A program made the translations under genes and the position numbers. Shown here piece after piece: positions 47,099 to 55,309 of a stretch of 64,000 nucleotides of DNA. The notes beneath the pieces are model-generated. The model saw only the letters and a list, made by a program, of their open reading frames with translations, did not search any database and was not told the DNA's origin. Position 1 is the stretch's first letter. Each line of letters starts with the position of its first letter. The stretch comes from Nannocystis bainbridge (GTDB taxonomy: Bacteria > Myxococcota_A > Polyangia > Nannocystales > Nannocystaceae): NCBI RefSeq assembly GCF_028368995.1, contig NZ_JAQNDL010000002.1:353724-417723 (forward strand), read 5' to 3'.

Positions 47099-48670
47099 TC
47101 AGCGGACCATGACCCACCGGGCGGCGCCGGGCTTGTGGCAGTCGTGGATCGGGACGACGGCGTCGAGGGTGTTGGGGTCGGAGGCGAAGGTGTCGGCGGA
47201 GGGGGAGACCACCGCGGCGCCCTTCCACGGGTAGTTGGCGAGGCCGCAGCCGTACTGGTCCTGGGCGATCTCGTCGATGTGCCAGGCGCCGGCGCAGCCC
47301 TCGGAGGTGCCGACGTGCCAGGTGCAGATGGTCTTGTTCTGGACGAAGTTGCCCTTGAGGCGGGCCTCCTTGTAGAGCACCTTGGTCCAGTTGAAGCAAC
47401 TGTTGGGGCCGCCCTGGCCGTTGAAGAGGTTGGTGGCGGCGGTGAGCAGGTAGTCGTCGCCGCGGCAGTCGATGCGCATGTCGGTCGCGAGGTCGCGCCA
47501 GGTCGTCATCTGGGCCTTGGACAGGCGGTGGCGGGCGTTGGCGGGGTCGGCCGGATTGACGGGCAGGTCGTTGTAGAGGGCCTTGCCGATGGTCTGGGCG
47601 CCGAGCGGGCTGCGCTCGAGCACGGTCCAGCCGCCGCCGGCGGTGAGCATGTCGCAGAAGACGGATTGCGCCGGCTGCGGACCGACGCCGTCGGGGTCGA
47701 CGAGGTAGACGCCGCTCGGGGCCTGGGGGAGGCTGGCGTGCAGCTGCTGGCAGGTCTCCGGCACGGTGCAGACGCTGGTGCAGCCGTCGCCTTCGTCGGC
47801 GTCGGCGTCGTCGCACTGCTCGACGCCGGCTTGCACGTGGCCGTCGCCGCAGCTAGCGGCGATGCAGTCCGTCAGGCAGGCGTCGGTCTGCGCGGCGTTG
47901 CCGTCGTCGCAGACCTCGACGCCGTCCTGGACGTGGCCGTCGCCGCACTTGGCGAGCTCGCAGGTGGTGAGGCAAGCGTCGGTGTCGTCGGCGTTGGCGT
48001 CGTCGCAGGCCTCGACGCCGTCGCGCACGTGGCCGTCGCCGCAGCTGGCGGCCAGACAGGTGGAGAGGCAGGCGTCGGTGTCGTCGGCGTTGGCGTCGTC
48101 GCAGGCTTCGCCGACCTGGACCGCCCCGTCGCCGCAGGTCGCGAGGGCGCAGTTGTTGGTGCAGGCGTCGTCGTCGTCGTCGTTGGCGTCGTCGCAGGCC
48201 TCGACGCCGGCCTGGACCAGGCCGTCGCCGCACTCGGCGAGGGCGCAGGCGAGGGTGCAGTTGCCGTCGTCGGCGTTGGCCGGGCCAGCGTCGCAGGCCT
48301 CGCCGTCGTCGACCTCGCCGTCGCCGCAGAAGGGGGCGGGGCCGGTGGTGCCATCCGTGGTGGTGGTGGTGTCGACCGAGGTGGTGCCGGTTTCGGTGGT
48401 GCTGGTCGAGGTCGAGGTCGAGGTGGTGGTGGTGTCGCCGGTGGTGGTGGTCGAGTCGCTGGCGTTGCCGGTGCCGAGCGTGCTGTCGCCGGTGGTCGGC
48501 ACGCCGGTGGTCGGCGCCGGTTCGCCGCTGCTTTCACCGCCGGTCGTCGCCTGCGTGTCCGTGCCGGCCGTGGCCGTGTCGGTGGTGACCGCGACGCCGC
48601 TGTCTCCGCACCCCGCCGCGACGAGGACCGTGGCAAAGGCGCCCCTGCTCCCCCATACAAACAGTTTCAT
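47099..48670 (-). CDS. Lipoprotein with DUF4215 Cys repeats and fibrinogen-like domain
   Basis: A 523-residue surface lipoprotein. The signal peptide ends AAGC (Cys 21), a Thr-rich spacer runs to about residue 110, then five to six copies of the myxobacterial Cys-rich repeat (DUF4215), each reading like CGDGxVQxGxEACDDxNxxDxDxC. The last third starts CQQLHASLPQAPSGVYLVDPDGVG and resembles the fibrinogen C-terminal domain, ending in a Cys-containing part (CFNWTKVLYKEAR, IHDCHKPG). Fibrinogen-like domains bind sugars or proteins. Repeats 3 and 4 are nearly identical, so copy number may vary between strains. Tail to tail with nothing; the receiver-like gene follows. Confidence 0.88.
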   Translation of the reverse strand: MKLFVWGSRGAFATVLVAAGCGDSGVAVTTDTATAGTDTQATTGGESSGEPAPTTGVPTTGDSTLGTGNASDSTTTTGDTTTTSTSTSTSTTETGTTSVDTTTTTDGTTGPAPFCGDGEVDDGEACDAGPANADDGNCTLACALAECGDGLVQAGVEACDDANDDDDDACTNNCALATCGDGAVQVGEACDDANADDTDACLSTCLAASCGDGHVRDGVEACDDANADDTDACLTTCELAKCGDGHVQDGVEVCDDGNAAQTDACLTDCIAASCGDGHVQAGVEQCDDADADEGDGCTSVCTVPETCQQLHASLPQAPSGVYLVDPDGVGPQPAQSVFCDMLTAGGGWTVLERSPLGAQTIGKALYNDLPVNPADPANARHRLSKAQMTTWRDLATDMRIDCRGDDYLLTAATNLFNGQGGPNSCFNWTKVLYKEARLKGNFVQNKTICTWHVGTSEGCAGAWHIDEIAQDQYGCGLANYPWKGAAVVSPSADTFASDPNTLDAVVPIHDCHKPGAARWVMVR

Positions 48671-49138
48671 GGCGGGATGGTACGCGAACGGATCGCTGGC
48701 CGGGGAGCCGCGTCGATCGGCACGAGGACGGCGGCGCCGACGCTGGCGTCGTGCAGGCGGGTGCACGGTGACGTGGCGGAGGTGCGGGGCGAGACCACCC
48801 GGCCCGCGTGCGCAGAGCGGGCCGCGGAGGAGGAGCTGTCTTTCGAGACATGTCCGTGGATTCGCCGGGGTGGTGACACGGCGGTAGCAAGGGGCCGGTG
48901 CGGTGGGAGCTGGTCGCTCACGGCCGAGTGCATCGAGGAGCGCTTGTTCCGGATCTCGAAACGAGAGCGCGGGGCCGAGCGCCGTGGTGTCGGCGTCGCC
49001 GACGCGGTGCGTCGATGCACGACATCGTCGCGCGCGGCTCGCTGCGAGGCCACGCTTCGCAAGCGAACGCACGAGGACGCGGCAGCTGGATCGCGGCAGC
49101 AGGACGCTAGCTCGCGTGGGGGTGACGGGGACTGATGC
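48671..49138. other. Gene-free stretch with one TGTCT-TTCG-AGACA hairpin
   Basis: Upstream of the fibrinogen-like lipoprotein gene and downstream of the SDR gene. I see no gene. A small hairpin TGTCT-TTCG-AGACA stands at 48837-48850, followed by TGTCC, one more member of the hairpin family. The lipoprotein promoter should lie near 48700-48760. Confidence 0.4.
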
Positions 49139-49891
49139 TCACCAGGGGGTATCGCCGCTCGCTTCCACGAACCGACCGGAGACGGCGTCGGCGCCGCGCA
49201 GCGCGTGCTGGACCGGCAGCCTCGCGCCGTCCTCGGCGGTCAGGAAACCCTGGTGCCCGGTCAGATCCGTCTTCACGTAGCCCGGGCTCACCGAGGTCAC
49301 GACGATCGGCGTGTCCCGCAGCTCCTCGGCGAGCTGGACGGTGAGCATGTTGAGGGCCGCCTTGCTGGCGTTGTAGCCGATGAGCCGCGCCGAATAATAA
49401 GGCGACGAAGGATCGCCGTTCAGCGTCAGCGAACCGAGAGAGCTCGAGAGGTTGACGATCCGCGCGGCCGGCGAGCGGCGCAGCAGCGGCAGCATCGCCT
49501 GCGTGACCGCCAGGGTGCCGACGAAGTTGGTATTGACGATCTTGCGCACGGCGGCGATCGAGGCGGCGCTGGGCGGGCCGTCCTCGGCGTCGACGATGCC
49601 GGCGTTGTTGACGAGGATGTCGAGCCGGCCGTGCTCGGCGGCGATCGAGGCGGCGGCGGCCGCGATGCTGGCCTCGTCCTCGAGGTCGAGCTGGACCGCC
49701 TGGGCGGTCAGCCCCTGCTGCGCCAGAGCGTGCACCGCTGCGCTCGCCCGTCCGCGGTCGCGCGCGCCGAGGAGGACGATGACGCCGGCTCGCGCGAGCT
49801 GGCGGGCGATCTCGAGGCCGATGCCCTTGTTCGCGCCGGTGACGAGCGCGACGCGCTCGGTGACCCCTGCCTGATGGACCTTGTCGTGCAT
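49139..49891 (-). CDS. Short-chain dehydrogenase/reductase (carbonyl reductase-like)
   Basis: A 250-residue classical SDR. The cofactor loop is TGANKGIG, followed by NNAG, the catalytic Ser in NLSSSLG and Tyr-x-x-x-Lys in GYNASK. The sequence after the Lys, SVSPGYVKTDLTGHQGF, is typical of plant and bacterial carbonyl reductases (CBR-like group), probably NADPH-dependent. The start at 49891 avoids an Arg-rich extension. It is divergent from a LysR regulator gene 94 bases away, the usual arrangement in which the regulator controls the enzyme gene. Confidence 0.92.
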   Translation of the reverse strand: MHDKVHQAGVTERVALVTGANKGIGLEIARQLARAGVIVLLGARDRGRASAAVHALAQQGLTAQAVQLDLEDEASIAAAAASIAAEHGRLDILVNNAGIVDAEDGPPSAASIAAVRKIVNTNFVGTLAVTQAMLPLLRRSPAARIVNLSSSLGSLTLNGDPSSPYYSARLIGYNASKAALNMLTVQLAEELRDTPIVVTSVSPGYVKTDLTGHQGFLTAEDGARLPVQHALRGADAVSGRFVEASGDTPW

Positions 49892-49985
49892 GCGTGGAGT
49901 CTTAGGCCGCCGCGACGCGACGAGGAAGGGCGATCGGCGCACGACTCTGTTGCTCGCCGGTCAACAATTGGCGGAGACTCGGGTG

Positions 49986-50921
49986 ATGGATCCGCTCAGC
50001 GAGATCGGCGTGTTCGTCCGCGTGGTCGAGAAGCGGAGCTTCACGCTCGCCGCGCGGACGATGGGCCTCACCGCGTCCGGGGTCAGCCGAGCGGTCGCGC
50101 GGCTCGAGGGGCGCCTCGGCGTGCGCCTGCTGGAGCGGACCACCCGCAGCGTCGGGCTCACCGCCGACGGCGCCGTCTACTTCGAGCGCTGCACCCGTAT
50201 CCTGCGCGAGCTCGAGGAGGCCGACAGGGCGGTCGCCAGCACGCGGAGCGCACCCCGCGGGAGGCTCCGCGTCGACGCGCCCTCGATGTTCGGGAGCTAC
50301 GTGCTCGGCCCGGCGATCGGGCGCTTCCTGGCGGCGTATCCCGAGCTGTCCGTCGATCTCAGCCTCCGCGATCACCTCGTCGATCCGATCGCCGAGGGGA
50401 TCGACGTGGTCTTGCGAATGGCGAAGCTGCGGGAGAGCGAGCTGCATTGCAAGCACCTGGGGGCGATGCCGCTGGTGATCGTCGGGACGCCGGCTTACTT
50501 CGCGCGCCGGGGTCGGCCGAGCACCGTCGAGGACCTGCGCCAGCACGATACGCTCGGGTTCCTGGTCGGCGCGATGCCTCTCGCGTGGAAGCTCCGCCAC
50601 GAGGACGGCGAGCTGGCGCTGCCGCCGACGGGGCGGCTCTACTCGAACGGCATCGGGGCGCTGCTCGACGCGGCGCGCGCGAGCCAGGGCATCGTGCAGG
50701 TGTTCGAGCACGTCGTGCGCGACGAGCTCGGGCGCGGGACGTTCGAGGCGGTCCTGCGCGCCGAGCAGCAGCAGGAGGTGCCGGTCACCGCGCTCTACGC
50801 GAAGGAGAAGGCGCAGCTGCCGAAGGTGCGCGTGTTCCTCGAGTTCACGGCCGAGCTGATGCGCGCGGCCGCGAAGCCCGTCGGCCCGGCGAAGCGGCGC
50901 GAGGGCGTGCGGCGGTCGTAG
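49986..50921 (+). CDS. LysR-family transcriptional regulator
   Basis: A 311-residue regulator. The winged helix-turn-helix fills the first 60 residues (FTLAARTMGLTASGVSRAVARLEGRLGVRLLERTTRSVGLT), followed by a periplasmic-binding-protein-like effector domain. It belongs to the CrgA/AaeR branch (RLRVDAPSMFGSYVLGPAIGRFLAAYP). The ATG at 49986 places the domain at the start; an upstream extension is not conserved in look. It probably controls the divergent SDR gene through the 94-base intergenic region. The effector is unknown. Confidence 0.93.
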   Translation: MDPLSEIGVFVRVVEKRSFTLAARTMGLTASGVSRAVARLEGRLGVRLLERTTRSVGLTADGAVYFERCTRILRELEEADRAVASTRSAPRGRLRVDAPSMFGSYVLGPAIGRFLAAYPELSVDLSLRDHLVDPIAEGIDVVLRMAKLRESELHCKHLGAMPLVIVGTPAYFARRGRPSTVEDLRQHDTLGFLVGAMPLAWKLRHEDGELALPPTGRLYSNGIGALLDAARASQGIVQVFEHVVRDELGRGTFEAVLRAEQQQEVPVTALYAKEKAQLPKVRVFLEFTAELMRAAAKPVGPAKRREGVRRS

Positions 50922-50930
50922 AGTTTCGCG

Positions 50931-51896
50931 TCAGCCGGGGATGACGAAGCACTGGATGCTGGTGTCGATGCGGAAGTTCGACTGGGTGGTGTGGCGCTCG
51001 GCGTGGAAGATGTCCATCGAGTAGGTGCCGTTCAGCTGGATGCCGAAGAAGCCGGCGTTGCCGTCGAGGTCGATGCTCTCGGTGAGGGCCCCGTGGACGC
51101 CGCCGAGGTCGATGGCGAGCTTGCCGTTGATGAACAGCCACAGGTCGTCGTCACCGGTGAATGTGAACACTTCGCCGCCCGAATAGGTGAACTGGGTGTG
51201 GATCTCGGTGGTGAAGTGGAAGTTGTGGTTGTTGCCCTGGTTGCCCCAGCCCTGGTCGTCGACCGGGAAGAAGTTGTTGTTCTGATAGGTGTACTGACCG
51301 GGCATGACCTCGGTCAGCTCGATCTGGATCTCGAACGATTGGTTGACGTCGGCGACGTCGTTGTACCACTGGGCGAACTCCGTCGGCCCGGTGGTGACGG
51401 AGGTGCTGCCGCCGTGGGCGTAGACCGGCTTGTGGTCGGGGCCGAGGTCGATCTGGACGAGGCCGTCGACGGTGCCGCCGTAGCTCTCGAAGTCCGGGTG
51501 ATTCTCCTTGAAGTCGCGCACGGTGGCCGTGAGCAGGGAGGTACACTCGGGCGGCCGCTCGCCGGTGGTGGTGGTGGTGCCGGTGGTGGTGGTCTCGGTG
51601 GTCGTGGTGGTGGAAGTCGTGGTCGTGTCGGTGGTGGTGGTGGTGGTCGACGGATCGACGGGGCCGGTGGTGGGGCCGAGGGTGGTGGGCTCGGCAGTGG
51701 CGACGGTGCCGGTGGTGTCGGGCGCGGTGGTGCCGGTCTCGCTGGTGGCAGGCTCGGTGGTGCCGGTGGTGGTCAGGCCGCCGAGGGTGGACGGGCTGGT
51801 GGCCGAGCTGCCCTGGACAGCGCCGGAGTCGCCGCAGGCGGAGGCGGCGAGGACGAGGGTCGAGAGGGTGAAGCTGTACTTGAAGACATGTCGCAT
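50931..51896 (-). CDS. Fibro-slime-domain lipoprotein
   Basis: A 321-residue surface lipoprotein: signal peptide with LAASAC (Cys 21), then a Thr-rich spacer (to about residue 110) with runs of up to six Thr, then the fibro-slime domain: ATVRDFKENHPDFESYGG at the start, FHFTTEIHTQFTYSGGEVFTFTGDDDLWLFINGKLAIDLGGVHG in the middle, and a C-terminal FFGIQLNGTYSMDIFHAERHTTQSNFRIDTSIQC. The domain is shared by Dictyostelium extracellular matrix and prespore proteins and by bacteria including Fibrobacter and myxobacteria, and is thought to bind carbohydrate. A role in matrix or adhesion is likely. Confidence 0.9.
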   Translation of the reverse strand: MRHVFKYSFTLSTLVLAASACGDSGAVQGSSATSPSTLGGLTTTGTTEPATSETGTTAPDTTGTVATAEPTTLGPTTGPVDPSTTTTTTDTTTTSTTTTTETTTTGTTTTTGERPPECTSLLTATVRDFKENHPDFESYGGTVDGLVQIDLGPDHKPVYAHGGSTSVTTGPTEFAQWYNDVADVNQSFEIQIELTEVMPGQYTYQNNNFFPVDDQGWGNQGNNHNFHFTTEIHTQFTYSGGEVFTFTGDDDLWLFINGKLAIDLGGVHGALTESIDLDGNAGFFGIQLNGTYSMDIFHAERHTTQSNFRIDTSIQCFVIPG

Positions 51897-52035
51897 GGGA
51901 CTCCCGCGCGGCCTGGGCCGGCCCACGATCACATACCACGCCAGGCTGCGCGCGGCCCCCGGGGATGCCCGGGCCAGGCGCGCCCGGGGCGCGGCCGGTG
52001 GACAGGGCCTGGGCGGCGCACTAGCCTCGCAGCCG

Positions 52036-53022
52036 ATGTTCGCCCGCGCGCTCCAGCTCGTCACCGCCGCGTCGCTCGCCCTGTCCGCGGCCGCGTGCGT
52101 GAGCCACTCGTCGACGCCGATGACGGGGCGGGTGGAGGTGCCGCTGGCAGACAAGCGGATCGGGCAATACATCTCGTCGGGCTGGTCGTTCGATACTTCG
52201 AGCTTCTGGATCGAGGGGCCCGAGGGAGTGGTGGTGATCGATGTGCAGTTCCTGCCCTCGATCGCGGCCGAGGTGATCGCGGCGGCAGAGCGAGTGACCC
52301 GCAAGAAGGTGGTGGCGGCGATCGTGCTGCACCCGAACCCGGACAAGTTCAACGGGACGGCGACGTTCCAGGCCCGCGGGATCGAGGTGTGGACTTCGGA
52401 GCAGGTGCTGGGGCTGATCCCGGAGGTGTTCGCCAGGCGCTCGGAGGTGTTCGCGGAGCGCTATGCGCCCGACTGGCCGACAGCGACGCCGCAGCCGCGC
52501 AGCTTCGGGGCGGCGACGACGACGCTGAAGCTGGCAGGCCTCGAGCTGAAGGCGCATGTGCTCGGGCCGGGCTGCAGCGCGGCGCACGTGGTGATCGAAT
52601 GGGAGGACCACGTGTTCGTCGGCGATCTGGTGGCGAACAAGGCCCACGCGTGGCTCGATCTCGGGGAGACGGCGGGGTGGCTGCAGCGGTTGACGGAGAT
52701 CGAGGCGATGGGGGCGCGGTCGGTGCACCCGGGCCGCGGCCGCTCGGGCGGGGCCGAGCTGGTGACGAATCAGCGCGAGTACCTTCAAACGGTGGTGTCG
52801 CTGGTGGCGGCGGAGAAGCCGACGATGCCGCCGGAGCCTGCCGCGATTCAGCGGGTGCGGGCGGAGCTGGAGCGCCGCTACCAGGATTACCGGTTCCCGG
52901 TGTTCCTCGAGACCGCGGTGCCGGCGGTGTGGCGCCAATTGGCAGCGGAGACCGCAGCCGAGGGGCCGGAAGAGGCCCCCGCGGAGGCTCCGCCGGAGTC
53001 GCAGCCGACGGCGCAGCCGTAG
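52036..53022 (+). CDS. Metallo-beta-lactamase-fold lipoprotein with degenerate metal site
   Basis: A 328-residue exported protein with lipobox SAAAC (about Cys 21). The fold is clear (GPEGVVVIDVQFLP, then a HxHxDH region, HVLGPGCSAAHVVIEW, DHVFVGDLVANKAHAW, SVHPGRG), but the first metal motif reads HPNPDK, so the second His is Asn and the last His is Lys. The later His (AAH) and Asp (VGD) ligands remain. It may bind one metal or none and may have lost hydrolase activity. The last 100 residues form a helical region, then a Pro/Glu-rich tail. The start is clear from the signal peptide. It is divergent from the fibro-slime gene. Confidence 0.8.
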   Translation: MFARALQLVTAASLALSAAACVSHSSTPMTGRVEVPLADKRIGQYISSGWSFDTSSFWIEGPEGVVVIDVQFLPSIAAEVIAAAERVTRKKVVAAIVLHPNPDKFNGTATFQARGIEVWTSEQVLGLIPEVFARRSEVFAERYAPDWPTATPQPRSFGAATTTLKLAGLELKAHVLGPGCSAAHVVIEWEDHVFVGDLVANKAHAWLDLGETAGWLQRLTEIEAMGARSVHPGRGRSGGAELVTNQREYLQTVVSLVAAEKPTMPPEPAAIQRVRAELERRYQDYRFPVFLETAVPAVWRQLAAETAAEGPEEAPAEAPPESQPTAQP

Positions 53023-53060
53023 CTGGGGTGGAGGCTCCGTGCGAGGCCGAGGGTCGCAGC

Positions 53061-53155
53061 GGTGGGCTTCGAGCGCGGCGGAGGGCCCGCGAGATCGAAG
53101 CGAGGTCGCAGGCTCGGTGGGCTTCCAGCGTGGCGGAGGGTCCGCGAGATCGAAG
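53061..53155. repeat. 55-base-period tandem repeat (two clear copies)
   Basis: GGTGGGCTTC, GGCGGAGGG and CCGCGAGATCGAAG recur at 53061-53100 and 53116-53155, with a third degenerate copy before them (53028-53060, GGTGGAGGCTCCGTGCGAGGCCGAGG). The sequence is open in some frames but has no protein character. It stands directly after the metallo-beta-lactamase-fold gene, before a cluster of hairpins. Confidence 0.8.
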
Positions 53156-53175
53156 ACATCGCGCCTGGCCTGTGG

Positions 53176-53240
53176 GGCATGCCCGATCGATCATGCCTAT
53201 CAGAACATGTCTTTAGGCACCTGTGCGATCGGCCATGCGT
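53176..53240. repeat. CATG-N10-CATG hairpin cluster
   Basis: CATG words at 14-base spacing (GCATGCCCGATCGATCATGCC, CATGCCTATCAGAACATGTC, ACATGTCTTTAGGCACCTG). A longer arm pair GCATGCCCGATCG and CGATCGGCCATGC with one mismatch can also form. It lies between the convergent ends of the metallo-beta-lactamase-fold gene and the vWA lipoprotein gene, like the other clusters. Confidence 0.5.
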
Positions 53241-53254
53241 AGGCGTCCGGCGGC

Positions 53255-54502
53255 TCAGCCGGCGGGATCGAAGCCGACGTCGCAGCCGTAGCGGACGTCG
53301 AGCTTGGCGCCGGCGTCGGCCTGGACCTCGGCGCAGGCGGCAGGGCAGAGGATGACGGTGGCGTTCTCGATGTAAAAGGCTTCGGCCTCACAGGCGGCGA
53401 GGTCGATGACCTGATGGAAGGCCTTGGCGGGCGGGAGGCCGCCGACCTGGTAGTCGATCTGGATGGTGTCGGGATCGATGGTGCCCATGGGCGGGTCGGG
53501 GATCGGGAAGGCGCAGGCGATCGGGGTGGTCTCGACGACGTCCTTGGCGATCTCCTGGAAGAGGACGTCGAAGGAGTCGGTCTGCGACAGCGGGAACCGC
53601 CAACCACCGCTGACGACGCTGACGCGCTGGATCGATTCGCCCTCGCCCTGGAGCGGGTCCACCGGCAGCCAGGGGGCGTCGGCGGGGCTGTTGGCGGGCA
53701 TGGTGACGATGGCGTGGAAGACGTAGTCGCGCGCGCCAGGGGTGCCGAAATGCGGAGGATCGAGGGCGAGCAGGGCGGCGTCGAAGGCGTCGCCGTCAGC
53801 CTCGGCGTTCGAGGCGCTGGTGGCGTCGGTCATGGCGAGGATGACCTTGCGGGTGCCGTCGCGCAGGAAGTCGCGGAAGCCGCCAGGGGCGAGGCCGTGC
53901 GGGTCGGGGGTGGTGTACCAGGCGAGGATGTTGTCGAGGAAGGCGCCGGAGCCGGTGATGGCGTCGTAATGCTTGTAGCGCTCGGTGACGGCAGGGACGG
54001 TGGGGGGAGGGTTGCAGTCGGTGCCGGACAGCGGGGCGCTGATGCAGATGTCGAGCTGCTCGCCAGGCGGCCAGTCGCCCATGACGATGACGCGATAGTC
54101 GATGTCGCTGGCGCCGAGGATGGCGGCGAAGTCCTGGTTGATGCTGGCCTCGACGGCGGCGATGGCAGCCTGCATGGAGTTGGAGGTGTCGACGACGACG
54201 ACGACGTCGACGCCGATCGACTGGACCTGCGGCTCGAGCATCTGGGCGGCACAGTCGCCGGTGGTGGCCATGTCGCCCTGGTCAGGCTGCTGGCCGAGGT
54301 CGAGCTTGGGCAGGCCGGTGGTGGAGGTGGTGGTCGGCTCGCCGGTGGAGGTGCCGTCAGTGGCGGCGCCGTCGGTGGTGCCGAGCGTGGTGGGGGCAGG
54401 ACCGCTGGTGGTGAGGGTGGCGTTGGCGGTGTCCTGGGGCCGGCCGCTGTCGCCGCAGGCGAGGAGAGGAGCGCACAGGAGAAGCGCGGGGAGGCGGTGC
54501 AT
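53255..54502 (-). CDS. Surface lipoprotein with von Willebrand A domain
   Basis: A 415-residue lipoprotein: short signal peptide ending LLAC (Cys 16), Thr-rich spacer to about residue 60, then a vWA domain starting at about residue 95 with VDVVVVVDTSNSMQAAI. The metal-ion-dependent adhesion site DTSNS is complete, and a later KVILAMTDATS contributes the Thr/Asp. The C-terminal part has several Cys (PIACAFPIPDPP, ACEAEAFYIEN, CPAACAEVQADAG). The vWA domain has insertions. It probably binds a protein or polymer on the surface. The start at 54502 is chosen for the signal peptide; an upstream in-frame extension is Arg/Pro-rich. Confidence 0.88.
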   Translation of the reverse strand: MHRLPALLLCAPLLACGDSGRPQDTANATLTTSGPAPTTLGTTDGAATDGTSTGEPTTTSTTGLPKLDLGQQPDQGDMATTGDCAAQMLEPQVQSIGVDVVVVVDTSNSMQAAIAAVEASINQDFAAILGASDIDYRVIVMGDWPPGEQLDICISAPLSGTDCNPPPTVPAVTERYKHYDAITGSGAFLDNILAWYTTPDPHGLAPGGFRDFLRDGTRKVILAMTDATSASNAEADGDAFDAALLALDPPHFGTPGARDYVFHAIVTMPANSPADAPWLPVDPLQGEGESIQRVSVVSGGWRFPLSQTDSFDVLFQEIAKDVVETTPIACAFPIPDPPMGTIDPDTIQIDYQVGGLPPAKAFHQVIDLAACEAEAFYIENATVILCPAACAEVQADAGAKLDVRYGCDVGFDPAG

Positions 54503-54756
54503 CGCGGGGATGGTACTGCAGGATGTCGGCGGCGGTGGAGCGCGAGGCTGCGCGCGCATGGGCCGGCGATCGCGGAGGGGGCGGGGCGGTGAGGTGGCCT
54601 TTGGGACAGGCGGTGCGAGAGGTAGCGCGCGTCGAGCGAGGCGCGAAGCGGGCCTTTGATGCGGGTCGAGGGCGAGGGGCGCGATGGTCGCACGGCTCGG
54701 GCCTGAGTGGCGAAGCAGAGGCGAGGCAGAGGACCGTGAGCGGGATTGCCGATGGG
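54503..54756. other. Gene-free stretch
   Basis: Upstream of the vWA lipoprotein gene. Together with the hairpin cluster to the right it makes a 315-base gap without a gene. The open frames have no protein character. A promoter for the lipoprotein gene should lie in the left part. Confidence 0.35.
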
Positions 54757-54810
54757 ACATGTCCTCATGGGCATGAGTCATGGGACATGTCGTTTTGAAC
54801 ATGTCCTGAG
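54757..54810. repeat. Cluster of CATG-N10-CATG hairpins
   Basis: CATGTCC-TCAT-GGGCATG, then CATG-AGTCATGGGA-CATG, then GACATG-TCGTTTTGAA-CATGTCC: four CATG words at exactly 14-base steps with one additional shift. The stems overlap, so only alternate hairpins can form at the same time. It lies a few bases after the stop of the half-size permease gene (minus strand) and could end that operon's transcript. Confidence 0.6.
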
Positions 54811-54817
54811 AGCAATG

Positions 54818-55309
54818 TCATGCGCGGATCAGGCGGACGATGAGCTGGGCGGTGGCGCCGGCGGCGAAGGGGAGCAGGCAGCTTGCGGCGACGCGCAGGG
54901 CGGCGAGGCGGGCGCCGTAGATGCCTACTTCCATCGGCAGGCGGAGGATGGGCAGGAGGGCCATGCTGGTGAGGTAGGTGACGAGCACGCCGACGCCCGC
55001 GCCGGCCTTGAGCAGGCCGGCGGCGAGGGGCATGCCGAGGAGGCCGCCGCCGGGGGTGAGGGCGCCGGCGATCCAGGCGAGGAGGTGGCCGCGCGGGCCG
55101 GCGGCGTCGCTGAGCCAGCGCTCGACGAAATCGGCGGGGAGGAGGGCCTCGGCCATGCCGGCGAGCAAGAAGGCGACGACGAGGATCGGCATCATCGTCA
55201 GGAAGGTGCGGCCGGATCGCTGGAGGCCGTCGACGAACACGCCCTGGACGGCGGCGAGCAGGCCGAGGATCAGCAGGGCGGCGGCGAGGAGGAGGAGGGC
55301 GAGCTTCAT
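54818..55309 (-). CDS. Half-size permease (DUF318/YraQ-like)
   Basis: A 163-residue membrane protein with four or five hydrophobic segments. It resembles one half of the two-repeat permease family (DUF318/YraQ/ArsP): MMPILVVAFLLAGMAEALLP and LTPGGGLLGMPLAAGLLKAGAGVGVLVTYLTSMALLP, where Pro/Gly pairs in the membrane segments form the transport path. Full-length relatives are about 300-350 residues, so it may work as a dimer. The ATG overlaps the stop of the PEP-utilising enzyme gene by four bases (ATGA). Substrate unknown; with its operon partners an export or resistance role is possible. Confidence 0.75.
   Translation of the reverse strand: MKLALLLLAAALLILGLLAAVQGVFVDGLQRSGRTFLTMMPILVVAFLLAGMAEALLPADFVERWLSDAAGPRGHLLAWIAGALTPGGGLLGMPLAAGLLKAGAGVGVLVTYLTSMALLPILRLPMEVGIYGARLAALRVAASCLLPFAAGATAQLIVRLIRA

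Noticed and set aside
49892..49985. Specific LysR operator in the SDR/LysR gap
   Set aside because: The arrangement predicts one, but no clear T-N11-A palindrome could be singled out in the 94 bases.
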